Shown here: in pieces, positions 1-7,907 of the stretch
Layout: each line of letters opens with the position of its first letter
Position numbering within the stretch: the first letter of the stretch is position 1
DNA from: Nitrospira sp.
GTDB taxonomy: Bacteria; Nitrospirota; Nitrospiria; Nitrospirales; Nitrospiraceae
Direction: 5' to 3'
Length of the DNA stretch: 14,944 nucleotides
Assembly: GCA_015904045.1 (NCBI GenBank)
Contig: JABMDG010000012.1
Location: 45,764-60,707, forward strand
Position numbers and translations under genes: made by a program
Notes under the pieces: generated by a model
Databases searched by the model: none
Seen by the model: only the letters and a program-made list of their open reading frames with translations
Told to the model about the DNA's origin: nothing

Positions 1-835
1 CCACATTCGTCCAGGGGTCCGCCGTCTTCTGCTTGAGACCCAGGGAGATGCGGCCCGTCTCACGATCGTACTTCAATACTGTCACTTCAACCTTGTCGCC
101 CACGGTAAACATTTCGGACGGATGGCCTACGCGGCCCCACGACATGTCGGTGATGTGCAGCAGCCCGTCAATGCCGCCCAGATCGATAAAGGACCCATAG
201 TCGGTGATGTTCTTGACCGTGCCTTGGATCAGCTGTCCTTCCTTGAGCGTGGCGAGGGTCGTTTGCCGCTTCTTATCCCTCGTTTCTTCCAGCAACACGC
301 GGCGGGATACCACGACGTTGCCGCGGCGGTGATTGATCTTGATGATCTTGAGCGGAAATGTCTTCCCGACCAGGCCGTCGAGGTCACGCACGGGATGGAG
401 ATCAATCTGCGAACCGGGCAAAAACGCCTTGACGCCGATATCTACCATCATGCCGCCTTTGATGCGCGAGACGATCTTGCCTTCGATGCTCTTCTCTTCC
501 TTGTAGAGCTTTTCCAGCTCTTCCCAAATCTTCATCTTGTCGGCTTTCTCTTTGGACAACACGAGATTGCCGTCTGCGTCTTCGCATTCTTCGATGTAGA
601 CCTGGAGCCGGTCGCCGACTTTCACGTTTTGCAGTTCTTCGGCCGAGAACTGATCGCTGGGAATCATTCCCTCAGATTTGTAACCGATATCGACGATGAC
701 CTTATCCTTGGTGAGCGCCACCACACGACCTTCGGTGATCGTACCCTCTTCCAAATTGCGGAATGTTTCCTCGTACAACGCGGCCAGCGCGTCGCGGTCT
801 AATTGTGCCTCACTACCTTTGGATACCGTACCCAT
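1..835 (-). CDS. rpsA: 30S ribosomal protein S1 (N-terminal part, cut by window edge)
   Basis: Ribosomal protein S1 binds mRNA on the small ribosomal subunit and helps initiation on structured or weak-Shine-Dalgarno messages. Reading the minus strand from ATG at 835 gives 278 residues (beginning MGTVSKGSEAQLDRD) with no stop before the left edge; about half of a usual S1 is visible. Three S1/OB-fold repeats can be seen at roughly residues 31-95, 116-179 and 199-267. The third is the canonical RNA-binding type, with TDYGSFIDLGGIDGLLHITD, the GDKVEVTVLKYD strand and GRISLGLKQ at its end. The start is supported by AGGA seven bases upstream. It is the last gene of the minus-strand series after plsC (57 bp gap), and cmk-rpsA linkage is common in bacteria. 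Identity is secure; only the C-terminal half is unseen. Confidence 0.96.
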   Translation of the reverse strand, partial: MGTVSKGSEAQLDRDALAALYEETFRNLEEGTITEGRVVALTKDKVIVDIGYKSEGMIPSDQFSAEELQNVKVGDRLQVYIEECEDADGNLVLSKEKADKMKIWEELEKLYKEEKSIEGKIVSRIKGGMMVDIGVKAFLPGSQIDLHPVRDLDGLVGKTFPLKIIKINHRRGNVVVSRRVLLEETRDKKRQTTLATLKEGQLIQGTVKNITDYGSFIDLGGIDGLLHITDMSWGRVGHPSEMFTVGDKVEVTVLKYDRETGRISLGLKQKTADPWTNV

Positions 836-852
836 GTGAACATCCTACTCTT

Positions 853-866
853 CCGACATTCGTCGG
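853..866 (-). promoter_or_regulatory. small hairpin in the rpsA leader
   Basis: A perfect 5-bp inverted repeat, CCGAC-ATTC-GTCGG on the plus strand, lies between plsC and rpsA, just upstream of the rpsA Shine-Dalgarno. In RNA it would form a short tetraloop hairpin. No U-tract follows, so it is not a classic terminator. A role in S1 control of its own message is only a possibility, since a stem this short also arises by chance. Confidence 0.25.
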
Positions 867-892
867 GTGCTGATGATGAAATTGCGCCGGGC

Positions 893-1585
893 TCACTCAG
901 CGTTGCGAGCCTCGGCGATCGGCCCTCCCGGTGATCCTGGTGTCTGACCGTCCTTCTCAAGCGGAGAAGGCACTTGGCCCAACGCTGCGATCCGTTCGAT
1001 CACCGTTCGGCTGACCTGTTCATAAAACCGCTTCGTCTCAGGTCTATCCTTCCGCTCTCCCGTCTCGAAGGTGATCGGCTCTCCGAAACGCACCGTCACT
1101 TCCCGCCATCGAGGCCACCGGGCACCGGTTGGCAACACGTCGAAGGTTCCTTTCAGATAGGCGGGAACCACCGGACACCCGGTCTGAGAGACAATGACGC
1201 CAATACCCGCCTTGGGTGGCCGCAACTGCCCGTCACGACTGCGCCCCCCTTCTGGAAAGATGACCACCACCTCTCCAGCGCGAATCAAGCGGATAGCCTT
1301 TCCAAATGCCTCCCGGTCCAGCCGGCCCATCCGCACAGGAATCCACCCCAGCGACTGGAGCACGGCGTTCAAGCCCGGAACGGGAAACAGATCGCTACGA
1401 CCGAGATACCAGGCCCTCCGCTTCATCCCGCAGCCGAGCATCGGGATGTCGAGATAACTCGCATGATTCGCGGCAACCAGGATTCCTCCCGTGTGAGGAA
1501 CCTGACCCTCGACCCGATAACGGAAACATAGGGCACCGACCGCCCTCGCCAATACCCACAGAATGCCGTACGCGACCTTCGTCAC
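893..1585 (-). CDS. plsC: 1-acyl-sn-glycerol-3-phosphate acyltransferase (PlsC/LPLAT family)
   Basis: Predicted to transfer an acyl chain to lysophosphatidic acid, giving phosphatidic acid for membrane phospholipids. The 230-residue protein has the family's catalytic H-x4-D motif in ANHASYLD (His41, Asp46) and the glycerol-phosphate-binding FPEGGRS at 110-116, followed by PVVPAYLKG around 138-146. A hydrophobic N-terminus (residues 5-20) fits membrane association. The start is GTG at 1585, which overlaps the cmk TGA as GTGA, a sign of translational coupling. The C-terminal ~30 residues (after about 200) are polar and probably unstructured. The acyltransferase family is clear; the exact substrate (lysophosphatidate rather than another lyso-lipid) is inferred from motif and context. 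Confidence 0.9.
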   Translation of the reverse strand: MTKVAYGILWVLARAVGALCFRYRVEGQVPHTGGILVAANHASYLDIPMLGCGMKRRAWYLGRSDLFPVPGLNAVLQSLGWIPVRMGRLDREAFGKAIRLIRAGEVVVIFPEGGRSRDGQLRPPKAGIGVIVSQTGCPVVPAYLKGTFDVLPTGARWPRWREVTVRFGEPITFETGERKDRPETKRFYEQVSRTVIERIAALGQVPSPLEKDGQTPGSPGGPIAEARNAE

Positions 1586-2241
1586 AACGCGGCCGACACC
1601 GCCGCCATTATCTGCGCGACCACTTGTTCGATATTAAGCGTCGAGGTATCAATGGGCCGTGCGTCGGCGGCGGGAACCAGCGGCGCAACGGAGCGGTTTC
1701 GATCCCGCGTGTCCCGGCCCGACAAATCCTGATAGGTCGTCTCGATCGCCTCTCGATGGCCGGCTGCCACCAACTCACGATGACGCCGTTCCGCCCGCAC
1801 CGTCGCATCCGCGTCCAGAAAAAACTTGAGCGGCGCGAAGGGAAAGACTTTGGTGCCGATATCGCGTCCCTCCGCAACGACCGATCCGCGCTGCCCGATC
1901 TCACGCTGGACAGGAAGCAGCCACTCTCGAACCCTTGGGATAGCGGACACGATGGAGGCTGCGCTCGTCACCTCCGGCGTGCGGAGTTCACCAGTGATGT
2001 CGCGTCCGTCGACCACGACCTGCATGGAGCCATTCTGAAACTGCATCTGGATCGACGTGGTCTCCAAGAGACCCGCGACCCGTGCATGATCCGCCGGCTC
2101 CACCTGTTTATGCAACACTTTCCATGCGATGGCCCGATACAGAGCGCCTGTATCCAGATACAGATACCCCAGGCGAGCCGCCAACAATTTCGCTACGGTG
2201 CTCTTTCCGACCCCGGCCGGTCCGTCAATCGCGATAATCAC
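1582..2241 (-). CDS. cmk: cytidylate kinase (CMP/dCMP kinase)
   Basis: Phosphorylates CMP and dCMP with ATP in pyrimidine nucleotide salvage and supply. The 219-residue product matches the usual bacterial length (~220-230). It starts with the P-loop GPAGVGKST (7-15), then LDTGALYRA (29-37) for the nucleotide base, VDGRDIT (78-83) from the CMP-specific insert, AEGRDIGT (123-130), and the lid region GRDTRDRNRSVAPL (175-188). The start is GTG at 2241. Purine-rich GGGAGGGG lies somewhat far upstream (about 14 bases), so the ribosome site is not ideal. It overlaps plsC by 4 bases. The aroA-cmk-rpsA neighbourhood is a familiar bacterial arrangement. A good sigma70-like promoter sits just upstream. 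Confidence 0.96.
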   Translation of the reverse strand: MIIAIDGPAGVGKSTVAKLLAARLGYLYLDTGALYRAIAWKVLHKQVEPADHARVAGLLETTSIQMQFQNGSMQVVVDGRDITGELRTPEVTSAASIVSAIPRVREWLLPVQREIGQRGSVVAEGRDIGTKVFPFAPLKFFLDADATVRAERRHRELVAAGHREAIETTYQDLSGRDTRDRNRSVAPLVPAADARPIDTSTLNIEQVVAQIMAAVSAAL

Positions 2242-2286
2242 GCTCTATCTACGCCCCTCCCTCTCCCTAGAGAATACGCCGCGTTT

Positions 2287-2314
2287 ATTATAATCTTCTC
2301 GCCTAGCGCGTCAA
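2287..2314 (-). promoter_or_regulatory. sigma70-like promoter for cmk-plsC-rpsA
   Basis: Read on the minus strand there is TTGACG (2314-2309), a 16-bp spacer, and a perfect TATAAT (2292-2287). The -35 box overlaps the last codons of aroA and the -10 lies in the 61-bp aroA-cmk gap, which is locally AT-rich. Transcription would begin near 2280, about 40 bases before the cmk GTG. This would let cmk, plsC and rpsA be expressed independently of the aromatic genes. The assignment rests on sequence match only. Confidence 0.6.
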
Positions 2315-3622
2315 CAATTGGGAGAGCGTCGCCTCGAAATTCGGAAACGACGTATCGATACACCCACTGTCGGCAATCGTCATACGGCGGTCCGCCGTGA
2401 GCCCGCCGATGGCCAACGACATGGCCACCCGATGGTCGCCATGGCTTTGGGCCGCGGACACGGCACGCAGGTGGCCGTTCTCTCCTCCTCGCCCTAATCC
2501 TTGAATAACCATGCCGTCAGGCCGTTCGGTCATCCGCGCTCCCATCGCTTGCAACTCTTGGCTCATGGTGGCGATGCGGTCGCTTTCCTTAACCCTGAGC
2601 TCCTCGGCGCCGGAGATCACGGTATCACCCTCCGCCACCGCCGCGGCCACACAGAGGATGGGAAATTCGTCGATCATCTGCGGAATGAGATCGGGACCGA
2701 TCGTCACGCCCTTGAGAGACGCGGACTTCACCCGGAGATCAGCCACCGGTTCGCCCGCCTCTTCCCGTTGGGCAAGGATCTGAATGTCAGCACCCATCTG
2801 CTTCAGCACCTCGGTCAATCCGGTCCTGGTCGGATTGAGCCCAACGTTTCGGATCGTCACATCCGAGCCGGGGATGATTGTCGCACCCGCGAGAAAAAAC
2901 GCAGCGGCCGAGAAATCGCCGGGAATGACGACGCGACGGCCGGCCCATCCGACCGCCGTCCGTCCATGCAGGACCAAGTCGCTGCCGTCTTTGGTCAACG
3001 CGATGCCGAAAAAGCGAAACATCCGCTCGGTGTGATCCCGAGAAAGACGCGGCTCTCTGAACCTGGTGACGCCCTCGGCAAACAGGCCGGCCAGCAGCAG
3101 GGAGGATTTCACCTGCCCGCTCGCAACCGGCGAACGGTAGTCCATCCCATGGAGTCGTTTTCCGGTGATGGCCAATGGAGCCAGCTCGCCCCCTTTCCGT
3201 CCCGCGATCACAGCCCCCATCTCGCGCAACGGCTTGACCACACGCCCCATGGGACGCCGGCGGATTGATTCGTCTCCGGTGAGGACAGTAAAGAAATCCT
3301 GCCCCGCCAGCACTCCGGCCAGCAAGCGGATGCCCGTCCCGGAATTCCCGCAATCGATCGGCCCATTCGGCTCGCTCAACCCCCAAAACCCTTTGCCGTG
3401 GACGGTCAACCGTTCAGGCATCTCGTCGATCTTGATGCCGAGCGCCCGAAAGGCGCGCATCGTGTTCAGGCAATCTTCCCCGCGGCAATAGTCGGATACG
3501 GTGCTCGTGCCTTCCGCCAGAGCCGTGAGGATGAGGGCGCGATGGGTGACGGACTTATCGCCCGGAACCGTTATCGTTCCCTTGAGCGGCCGGCCCGGCG
3601 TGATGGTCAATGCCGTCTTCAT
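2303..3622 (-). CDS. aroA: 3-phosphoshikimate 1-carboxyvinyltransferase (EPSP synthase)
   Basis: Joins shikimate-3-phosphate and phosphoenolpyruvate to make EPSP, the sixth shikimate-pathway step. The 439 residues are full length. Visible motifs are VPGDKSVTHR (19-28), the PEP-loop GNSGTGIR (92-99), RRPMGRV (122-128), SGQVKSS (168-174), RDHTE (195-199), NPTR (263-266), catalytic Asp318 in IDEFP, ELRVKESDRI (341-350) and GDHR (395-398). RDHTE, NPTR and the RPMGR context resemble the so-called class II enzymes, but the PEP loop keeps the Gly found in class I enzymes where CP4-type proteins have Ala. The ATG at 3622 follows the tyrA stop by 4 bp, so the two are probably translated together. Identity is secure. 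Confidence 0.97.
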   Translation of the reverse strand: MKTALTITPGRPLKGTITVPGDKSVTHRALILTALAEGTSTVSDYCRGEDCLNTMRAFRALGIKIDEMPERLTVHGKGFWGLSEPNGPIDCGNSGTGIRLLAGVLAGQDFFTVLTGDESIRRRPMGRVVKPLREMGAVIAGRKGGELAPLAITGKRLHGMDYRSPVASGQVKSSLLLAGLFAEGVTRFREPRLSRDHTERMFRFFGIALTKDGSDLVLHGRTAVGWAGRRVVIPGDFSAAAFFLAGATIIPGSDVTIRNVGLNPTRTGLTEVLKQMGADIQILAQREEAGEPVADLRVKSASLKGVTIGPDLIPQMIDEFPILCVAAAVAEGDTVISGAEELRVKESDRIATMSQELQAMGARMTERPDGMVIQGLGRGGENGHLRAVSAAQSHGDHRVAMSLAIGGLTADRRMTIADSGCIDTSFPNFEATLSQLLTR

Positions 3623-3626
3623 ACGG

Positions 3627-4520
3627 TTAGAGGGGACCCGAGGGGCGTGTATTCAACTTTTCGCGTTCGGCTTTGGCTCGCTCAAGCACACGTTCCATTC
3701 CCGCCGCATCGCCTGCCTTGATCAACTGCTTCAATTCCTCCAAGGCCCGTTCGTATCGCTCGATAAACGACACCACGTTGTCCCGATTCCATAAGAAAAT
3801 ATCGCGCCACATTTCCGGCGAGCTGGCAGCGATGCGTGTCGTATCCCGCAACCCACCACCGGAATGGCCAGCCAAATCCAATGCAGGGATCTGGTGATCG
3901 CGCAACTCGGCCAGGGCATTCATGAGCGCAAACGCCGCCACATGGGGCAGGTGGCTGACGGCGCCGAGAATCTGATCGTGAAGATGGGGATCCATGGTCA
4001 ACAGAATCGACTCGGTGGCCTCCCACATCTGCGTAATTTGTTCCAACGCGCGCGGGTCGGTCCTCTTCGTCGGCGTCAGAATGCAGCGCGCTCCCTTAAA
4101 CAGTTGATCGGACCCGGCGGCTACGCCGGTTTTTTCTTTCCCGGCGATCGGATGGGCACCGACAAAATGCACGCCGGCTGGCATGGCGGCTTCCGACTGC
4201 TCGACCAACGTCCCTTTGACGCTGCCCACATCGCTCACGATTGTGCCCGGCCTTAAACGGTGGGCCCAGTTTTTGAGATGGCGTTCGTACGTATCGACCG
4301 GTGTAGCCAAAATCACCAGATCCGATCCTTGCACCCCGTCTGTAGGATCGGTTACATACCGATCGATCGCGCCCACGGTCACGGCGGTCTTCAGATTATC
4401 CAGGCTTCGGCCGACGCCCACGACATGATCGGCCAATCCTTTGCGCCGGAGGATCATTCCCAGCGATCCGCCGATCAGCCCAACCCCGATGATCGCCACT
4501 TGTTTAAAATGGACCGCCAT
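3627..4520 (-). CDS. tyrA: prephenate (or arogenate) dehydrogenase
   Basis: Oxidatively decarboxylates prephenate, or arogenate, in tyrosine synthesis. With the ATG at 4520 it is 297 residues, beginning [14 protein letters not shown]. The Rossmann nucleotide motif GVGLIGGS is at 12-19, DLVILATP at 67-74, SDVGSVKG at 96-103, [12 protein letters not shown] at 121-132, and the catalytic-region SHLPH at 189-193. It ends soon after the helical dimerisation domain with no C-terminal ACT domain, so direct tyrosine feedback through ACT is unlikely. An upstream in-frame TTG at 4559 would overlap aroF by 29 bp and add residues not typical of the family, so 4520 is preferred (10 bp after the aroF stop). 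Whether prephenate or arogenate is the substrate, and NAD or NADP the cofactor, cannot be told here. Confidence 0.94.
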   Translation of the reverse strand: MAVHFKQVAIIGVGLIGGSLGMILRRKGLADHVVGVGRSLDNLKTAVTVGAIDRYVTDPTDGVQGSDLVILATPVDTYERHLKNWAHRLRPGTIVSDVGSVKGTLVEQSEAAMPAGVHFVGAHPIAGKEKTGVAAGSDQLFKGARCILTPTKRTDPRALEQITQMWEATESILLTMDPHLHDQILGAVSHLPHVAAFALMNALAELRDHQIPALDLAGHSGGGLRDTTRIAASSPEMWRDIFLWNRDNVVSFIERYERALEELKQLIKAGDAAGMERVLERAKAEREKLNTRPSGPL

Positions 4521-4530
4521 GGTTCTGTTC

Positions 4531-5544
4531 TTACACCTCTCTTCCCACGGCCTTCGCAATCAGGGCCAAGTCGTGCATCAACGCTTTGAATTTCGCCGGC
4601 ACGATCGACTCCTCGCCGTCGCACAACGCACATTCGGGATTGGAATGGACTTCGATGAGTAGCCCGTCGGCGCCGGCCGCGACCGCCGCCTTCGACATGG
4701 GCTCCACCAAATCCCACTTGCCTGTGGCATGGCTGGGGTCCACGATGACGGGAAGGTGCGACAGTTTTTTTAGCGTTGGAACGGCCGCCAGATCGAGCGT
4801 GTTGCGATACTGGGTTTCAAACGTCCGGATGCCCCGTTCGCAGAGTATGACGTTACGATTGCCTCGCGACATGATGTACTCCGCGGACAAGAGAAACTCT
4901 TTGATGGTCGCGGAGAGGCCTCGCTTGAGGAGCACCGGCTTGTCATAAGCGCCGACTTCCTTCAGCAGCTCGAAGTTCTGCATGTTCCGTGCGCCGACCT
5001 GGATGATGTCCGCCTTTTCCAGGAAGAGTTCGATGTCTCGAGTGTCCAGGATTTCGCTGACGACGGGCAACCCGGTCTGTTTCCTGGCCTCAACCAAATA
5101 ATCCAGCCCTTCCCGGCCCAACCCTTGGAAAGAATAGGGCGACGTTCTGGGCTTATAGGCTCCGCCTCGGAGCACCGAAGCTCCGGCGGCTTTGACCTCA
5201 TGCGCGATGCCCAGTGTCAATTCGAGCCGCTCAACCGCGCAAGGCCCCGCCATGACGGCCAGCTTCTTATCGCCGATCTTTACCCCGCTCACATCGATGA
5301 TCGTCCCTTCTTTTTGAAACTCCCGACTCACGAGTTTCCACGGCGCCAGGATCTGCAAGACACTCTCGACACCCGGAAGGGCGTTCAGCGGCTGGTTGTG
5401 CAGGATCCGGTCGTCGCCGATCACCCCGATGATCGTGCGCTCCTGTCCGGTGGTAATCTGCGACTTCAATCCCAGATCCCGCAGGCGGTCGATGATATGG
5501 TCCACTTGACTTTCGGATGCGTCCGGTTTCAATACGATAATCAT
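4531..5544 (-). CDS. aroF: 3-deoxy-7-phosphoheptulonate (DAHP) synthase, type I-beta with N-terminal regulatory domain
   Basis: Condenses PEP and erythrose-4-phosphate, the committed step of the shikimate pathway. The 337 residues hold an N-terminal ferredoxin-like domain (1-70, [10 protein letters not shown] to [12 protein letters not shown]), as in Thermotoga-type enzymes where it gives Tyr/Phe feedback inhibition, and then a TIM-barrel catalytic domain. Metal ligands are expected at Cys102 (AGPCAVE), His272 (DPSHATG), Glu298 (LIEVH) and Asp309 (ALCDG). Substrate-binding segments [16 protein letters not shown] (126-141) and LLKRGLSAT (206-214) are intact. It starts at ATG 5544 with GAGGG upstream, 24 bp after hisC. 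The enzyme type is clear; the symbol aroF follows common usage for this subfamily (some annotate aroG or aroA-like). Confidence 0.95.
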   Translation of the reverse strand: MIIVLKPDASESQVDHIIDRLRDLGLKSQITTGQERTIIGVIGDDRILHNQPLNALPGVESVLQILAPWKLVSREFQKEGTIIDVSGVKIGDKKLAVMAGPCAVERLELTLGIAHEVKAAGASVLRGGAYKPRTSPYSFQGLGREGLDYLVEARKQTGLPVVSEILDTRDIELFLEKADIIQVGARNMQNFELLKEVGAYDKPVLLKRGLSATIKEFLLSAEYIMSRGNRNVILCERGIRTFETQYRNTLDLAAVPTLKKLSHLPVIVDPSHATGKWDLVEPMSKAAVAAGADGLLIEVHSNPECALCDGEESIVPAKFKALMHDLALIAKAVGREV

Positions 5545-5568
5545 GGTTCCCTCGCAGTTCTGCTCTCC

Positions 5569-6645
5569 TTATTTCAACACGGCCTTGAGCGCATGGAGGA
5601 ACGCGTCGTTCTCCTCCGCCTGTCCGATGGTGACCCTGAGCATGGTCCCCTCGATGTGCCGCACGATAATCCCTTCGCGCAGCAACGACTCGAACACCTG
5701 TCGCCCATCCCGCTTGACGTCGAAATAGAGAAAATTCGCCTCGCTCGGAATCGGAGCGAATCCCAGGGTTCTCAGGCCGTGACTGACTTGCTCCATCCCG
5801 GCGGCATTGACGGCCCGGCTCTTGGTGACGTGCTCATCATCGTCCAACGCCGCCAGTGCCGCCCGCTGGGCAAGGCTGTTCGCGTTGAAGGGGGGCCGCA
5901 GCCGATTCAGCAGGCCGTTGATTTCCGGCGTGCTGATGCCGTACCCGATCCGCAACCCCGCCAGCCCATAGATTTTTGAAAACGTCCTCAGGACGATGGC
6001 ATTGCGTCCTTGTTTCACGTAGGCAAGCGTATCGGGAAATCGCAGGTCGCGAACGTATTCATAATAGGCTTCGTCGAACACAACGATGACATCCTCCGGT
6101 ACTGTAGCCATGAGCCGGCTGACAGCCTCGCCCGGCACCATCGTTCCCGTCGGATTGTTGGGGTTGCAGAGGAAGAGCAACCTCGTTCGGGGAGTCACGG
6201 CCCGGACCATCGACTCAAGATCATGCGTCCAATTGACCAATGGGACAATGACCGGCCTGCCGTGCGCGGCCGTGACTTCCATCTTATAGATGACAAAGGT
6301 GTGATCGGCCATGACGGCTTCGTCGCCGGGAGCCAAAAACGTCCGGGCCAGCAACCCCACGATCTCATCGGATCCATTGCCCAGAATGACCTGCTCGCGT
6401 GCAACCTTCCAGCGATCAGCGATCGCCTGACGGAGTCGATAGGCACCCCCATCGGGGTACCGATGCAGCTGGTCGGCCGCGCCCTCCAAGGCGGCTACGG
6501 CCTTGGTGGAAGGACCGAGCGGATTTTCGTTGGAGGCGAGTTTGATCACGCGGCTCAGCTGAAGCTCGCGCTGAAGTTCGTCGATCGGTTTGCCCGGCAC
6601 ATACGGGCTCAGCGATTGGATGTCTGGATGGACGTGAAGTGCCAT
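5569..6645 (-). CDS. hisC: histidinol-phosphate / aromatic aminotransferase (HisC family)
   Basis: A PLP-dependent fold-type I aminotransferase. The 358-residue protein has KLASNENPLGPS (35-46), GNGSDEI (89-95), CNPNNPTGT (160-168), FDEAYYEY (190-197), the PLP Schiff-base lysine at Lys224 in TFSKIYGLAG, and the phosphate-binding LRIGYG (231-236). Sequence class is HisC, which makes histidinol phosphate in histidine synthesis. Its position between pheA and aroF-tyrA suggests that it also, or mainly, transaminates phenylpyruvate and hydroxyphenylpyruvate (or prephenate), as known for the HisC in the Bacillus aromatic gene cluster. The ATG at 6645 is 4 bp before the preceding pheA stop on the transcript. 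Family certain; main substrate inferred. Confidence 0.92.
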   Translation of the reverse strand: MALHVHPDIQSLSPYVPGKPIDELQRELQLSRVIKLASNENPLGPSTKAVAALEGAADQLHRYPDGGAYRLRQAIADRWKVAREQVILGNGSDEIVGLLARTFLAPGDEAVMADHTFVIYKMEVTAAHGRPVIVPLVNWTHDLESMVRAVTPRTRLLFLCNPNNPTGTMVPGEAVSRLMATVPEDVIVVFDEAYYEYVRDLRFPDTLAYVKQGRNAIVLRTFSKIYGLAGLRIGYGISTPEINGLLNRLRPPFNANSLAQRAALAALDDDEHVTKSRAVNAAGMEQVSHGLRTLGFAPIPSEANFLYFDVKRDGRQVFESLLREGIIVRHIEGTMLRVTIGQAEENDAFLHALKAVLK

Positions 6646-6649
6646 GGGC

Positions 6650-7729
6650 CTAGTGATGAGCTGGATAGGAACCGAGAATCTTCATGAACAGACACCGTCC
6701 CTTCACTTCTTCGATCGCCTTGCTGAGCCGATCTTCCGCAATGTGGCCTTCGACGTCGACGAAGAAGATATATTCCCAGGCTTTCCGCTGCGAGGGCCTC
6801 GATTCAATTTTTGTCATGCTGATCCCGTGGGAGGCGAACGGACGGAGCAAGTCGTACAGCGCGCCCACCTTATCCTTGATGGACAGCATCAACGACGTCT
6901 TGTCCTTCCCCGTTCGCTCGGACGGTTTCTGCGACAGCACGAGAAACCGGGTCATGTTGTTCACATTATCTTCAATGCGGGCCTTGATGACTTTTAGCCC
7001 ATACAATTGGCCGGCCAGTTCAGATGCAATCGCAGCCGACGACGGCTCGTCGATGCAGAGCTCGGCCGCCCGCGCTGTGCTGGCTACTTCGACAGCCGGG
7101 ACGTGCGGGAGGTTGGTTTCCAACCAGTTCCGACATTGCGCGATCGCGTGCGGATGCGAGTAGATCTTCTTCACGTCTTCGATCAGGCCGGACTTCGACA
7201 GGAGATGGTGCGACACTTCCTGCAAGACTTCGCCATAGATCAGCAGGCTGGAATCGATGAACATGTCGAGGGTGTGATTGACGACCCCTTCAGTGGTATT
7301 TTCGATCGGGACAACCCCGAAATTAGCCCGCCCCCGTTCGACCTCGTTAAAGACTTCCTTGATACTGTGGGCCGGCACATACTGAGCCGAGGCGCCGAAC
7401 TTCTGCATGCAGGCCATGTGCGTAAAGGTCGCGCGCGGCCCGAGGTACGCAATCTTCTGCGGCCCCTCCAGCGACAGCGACGCCGACATGATTTCCCGGT
7501 AGACCGAGCGGATGGCGTCGGTGGGAAACGGGCCGGTATTGAGTTGCGTCAACCGCTCGATGATGGCGGCCTCCCGTCCCGGGGTGTGGAGGTTGGCCTC
7601 CGCATCCTTGGCCTTCTTAATCTTGCCGATCTCGATGACGCTCTTGGATCGTTCATTGAGTAGGCGGAGGATTTCGTCGTCGATCCGGTCGATTTCCTGC
7701 CGATATTCGAACATGTCTTTAGGCATCAT
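6650..7729 (-). CDS. pheA: bifunctional chorismate mutase / prephenate dehydratase (P-protein)
   Basis: Converts chorismate to prephenate and then to phenylpyruvate, the phenylalanine branch. Using ATG 7729 (359 residues), the domains are an AroQ-type chorismate mutase at 1-88 (FEYRQEIDRIDDEILRLLNE; SVYREIMSASLSLE), prephenate dehydratase at 92-268 (AYLGPRATFTH, VVPIENTTEGVVNHTLD, catalytic NNMTRF at 257-262), and a C-terminal ACT domain at about 278-356. The ACT domain has VGALYDLL and the phenylalanine-binding ESRPS (309-313), so feedback inhibition by phenylalanine is expected. GAGG lies 7 bases before this ATG; GTG 7735 is only 1 base from it and is rejected. It heads the aromatic operon. 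Confidence 0.95.
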   Translation of the reverse strand: MMPKDMFEYRQEIDRIDDEILRLLNERSKSVIEIGKIKKAKDAEANLHTPGREAAIIERLTQLNTGPFPTDAIRSVYREIMSASLSLEGPQKIAYLGPRATFTHMACMQKFGASAQYVPAHSIKEVFNEVERGRANFGVVPIENTTEGVVNHTLDMFIDSSLLIYGEVLQEVSHHLLSKSGLIEDVKKIYSHPHAIAQCRNWLETNLPHVPAVEVASTARAAELCIDEPSSAAIASELAGQLYGLKVIKARIEDNVNNMTRFLVLSQKPSERTGKDKTSLMLSIKDKVGALYDLLRPFASHGISMTKIESRPSQRKAWEYIFFVDVEGHIAEDRLSKAIEEVKGRCLFMKILGSYPAHH

Positions 7730-7741
7730 GCACACGCCTCG

Positions 7742-7768
7742 GCCTTCCAGCCAGTCGAATGGCTCGGC
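7742..7768 (-). promoter_or_regulatory. possible leader hairpin upstream of pheA
   Basis: In the short leader between the predicted promoter and pheA, AGCCA (7749-7753) and TGGCT (7760-7764) form a 5-bp stem around a 6-base loop. It is extended across a small internal loop by GCC (7742-7744) and GGC (7766-7768). The structure ends close to the GAGG ribosome-binding site. No U-tract and no phenylalanine-rich leader peptide were found, so classical attenuation is not supported. A translational effect is only a suggestion. Confidence 0.25.
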
Positions 7769-7806
7769 TTAGGCCCAACCATCCACTGCAGAGGGAGAAG
7801 AGGGAG

Positions 7807-7836
7807 ATTCTACAGGAATGGTCAAATCTCTTGCAA
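7807..7836 (-). promoter_or_regulatory. candidate promoter for the pheA operon
   Basis: The 178-bp gap between ruvB and pheA contains, on the minus strand, TTGCAA (7836-7831), an 18-bp spacer and TAGAAT (7812-7807). The -10 box matches 5 of 6 consensus positions and the -35 box 4 of 6. Transcription would start near 7800, about 70 bases ahead of the pheA ATG. No clear intrinsic terminator for the ruv genes was found in the same gap, so read-through from ruvB is also possible. Confidence 0.42.
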
Positions 7837-7907
7837 GGAAGACGCTGAGGACTCAGAAGAGGTGGACGTGATCACACGCAGGGTTCCGGCCCTCCCCCGC
7901 TTACCGC

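Noticed and set aside
122..802. 226-codon plus-strand open frame
   Set aside because: Antisense to rpsA, whose protein is clearly recognisable; a shadow of high-GC codon use.
1306..2400. 364-codon plus-strand open frame
   Set aside because: Lies opposite plsC and cmk, is Arg/Ser/Pro rich with no family features; antisense shadow.
4521..4559. Upstream TTG start for tyrA overlapping aroF
   Set aside because: The added 13 residues are encoded by the aroF end and are not typical of the family; ATG 4520 begins the normal N-terminus.
7730..7786. Short open frame (18 codons, starting ATG in the pheA leader and ending over the pheA start) as an attenuator peptide
   Set aside because: It contains no phenylalanine codons, has no ribosome site, and no terminator-antiterminator pair follows.
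7841..7882. Small palindromes (CTGAGGACTCAG, GTGATCAC) as a terminator after ruvB
   Set aside because: Stems are only 4-5 bp with almost no loop and no U-tract; no terminator can be supported.
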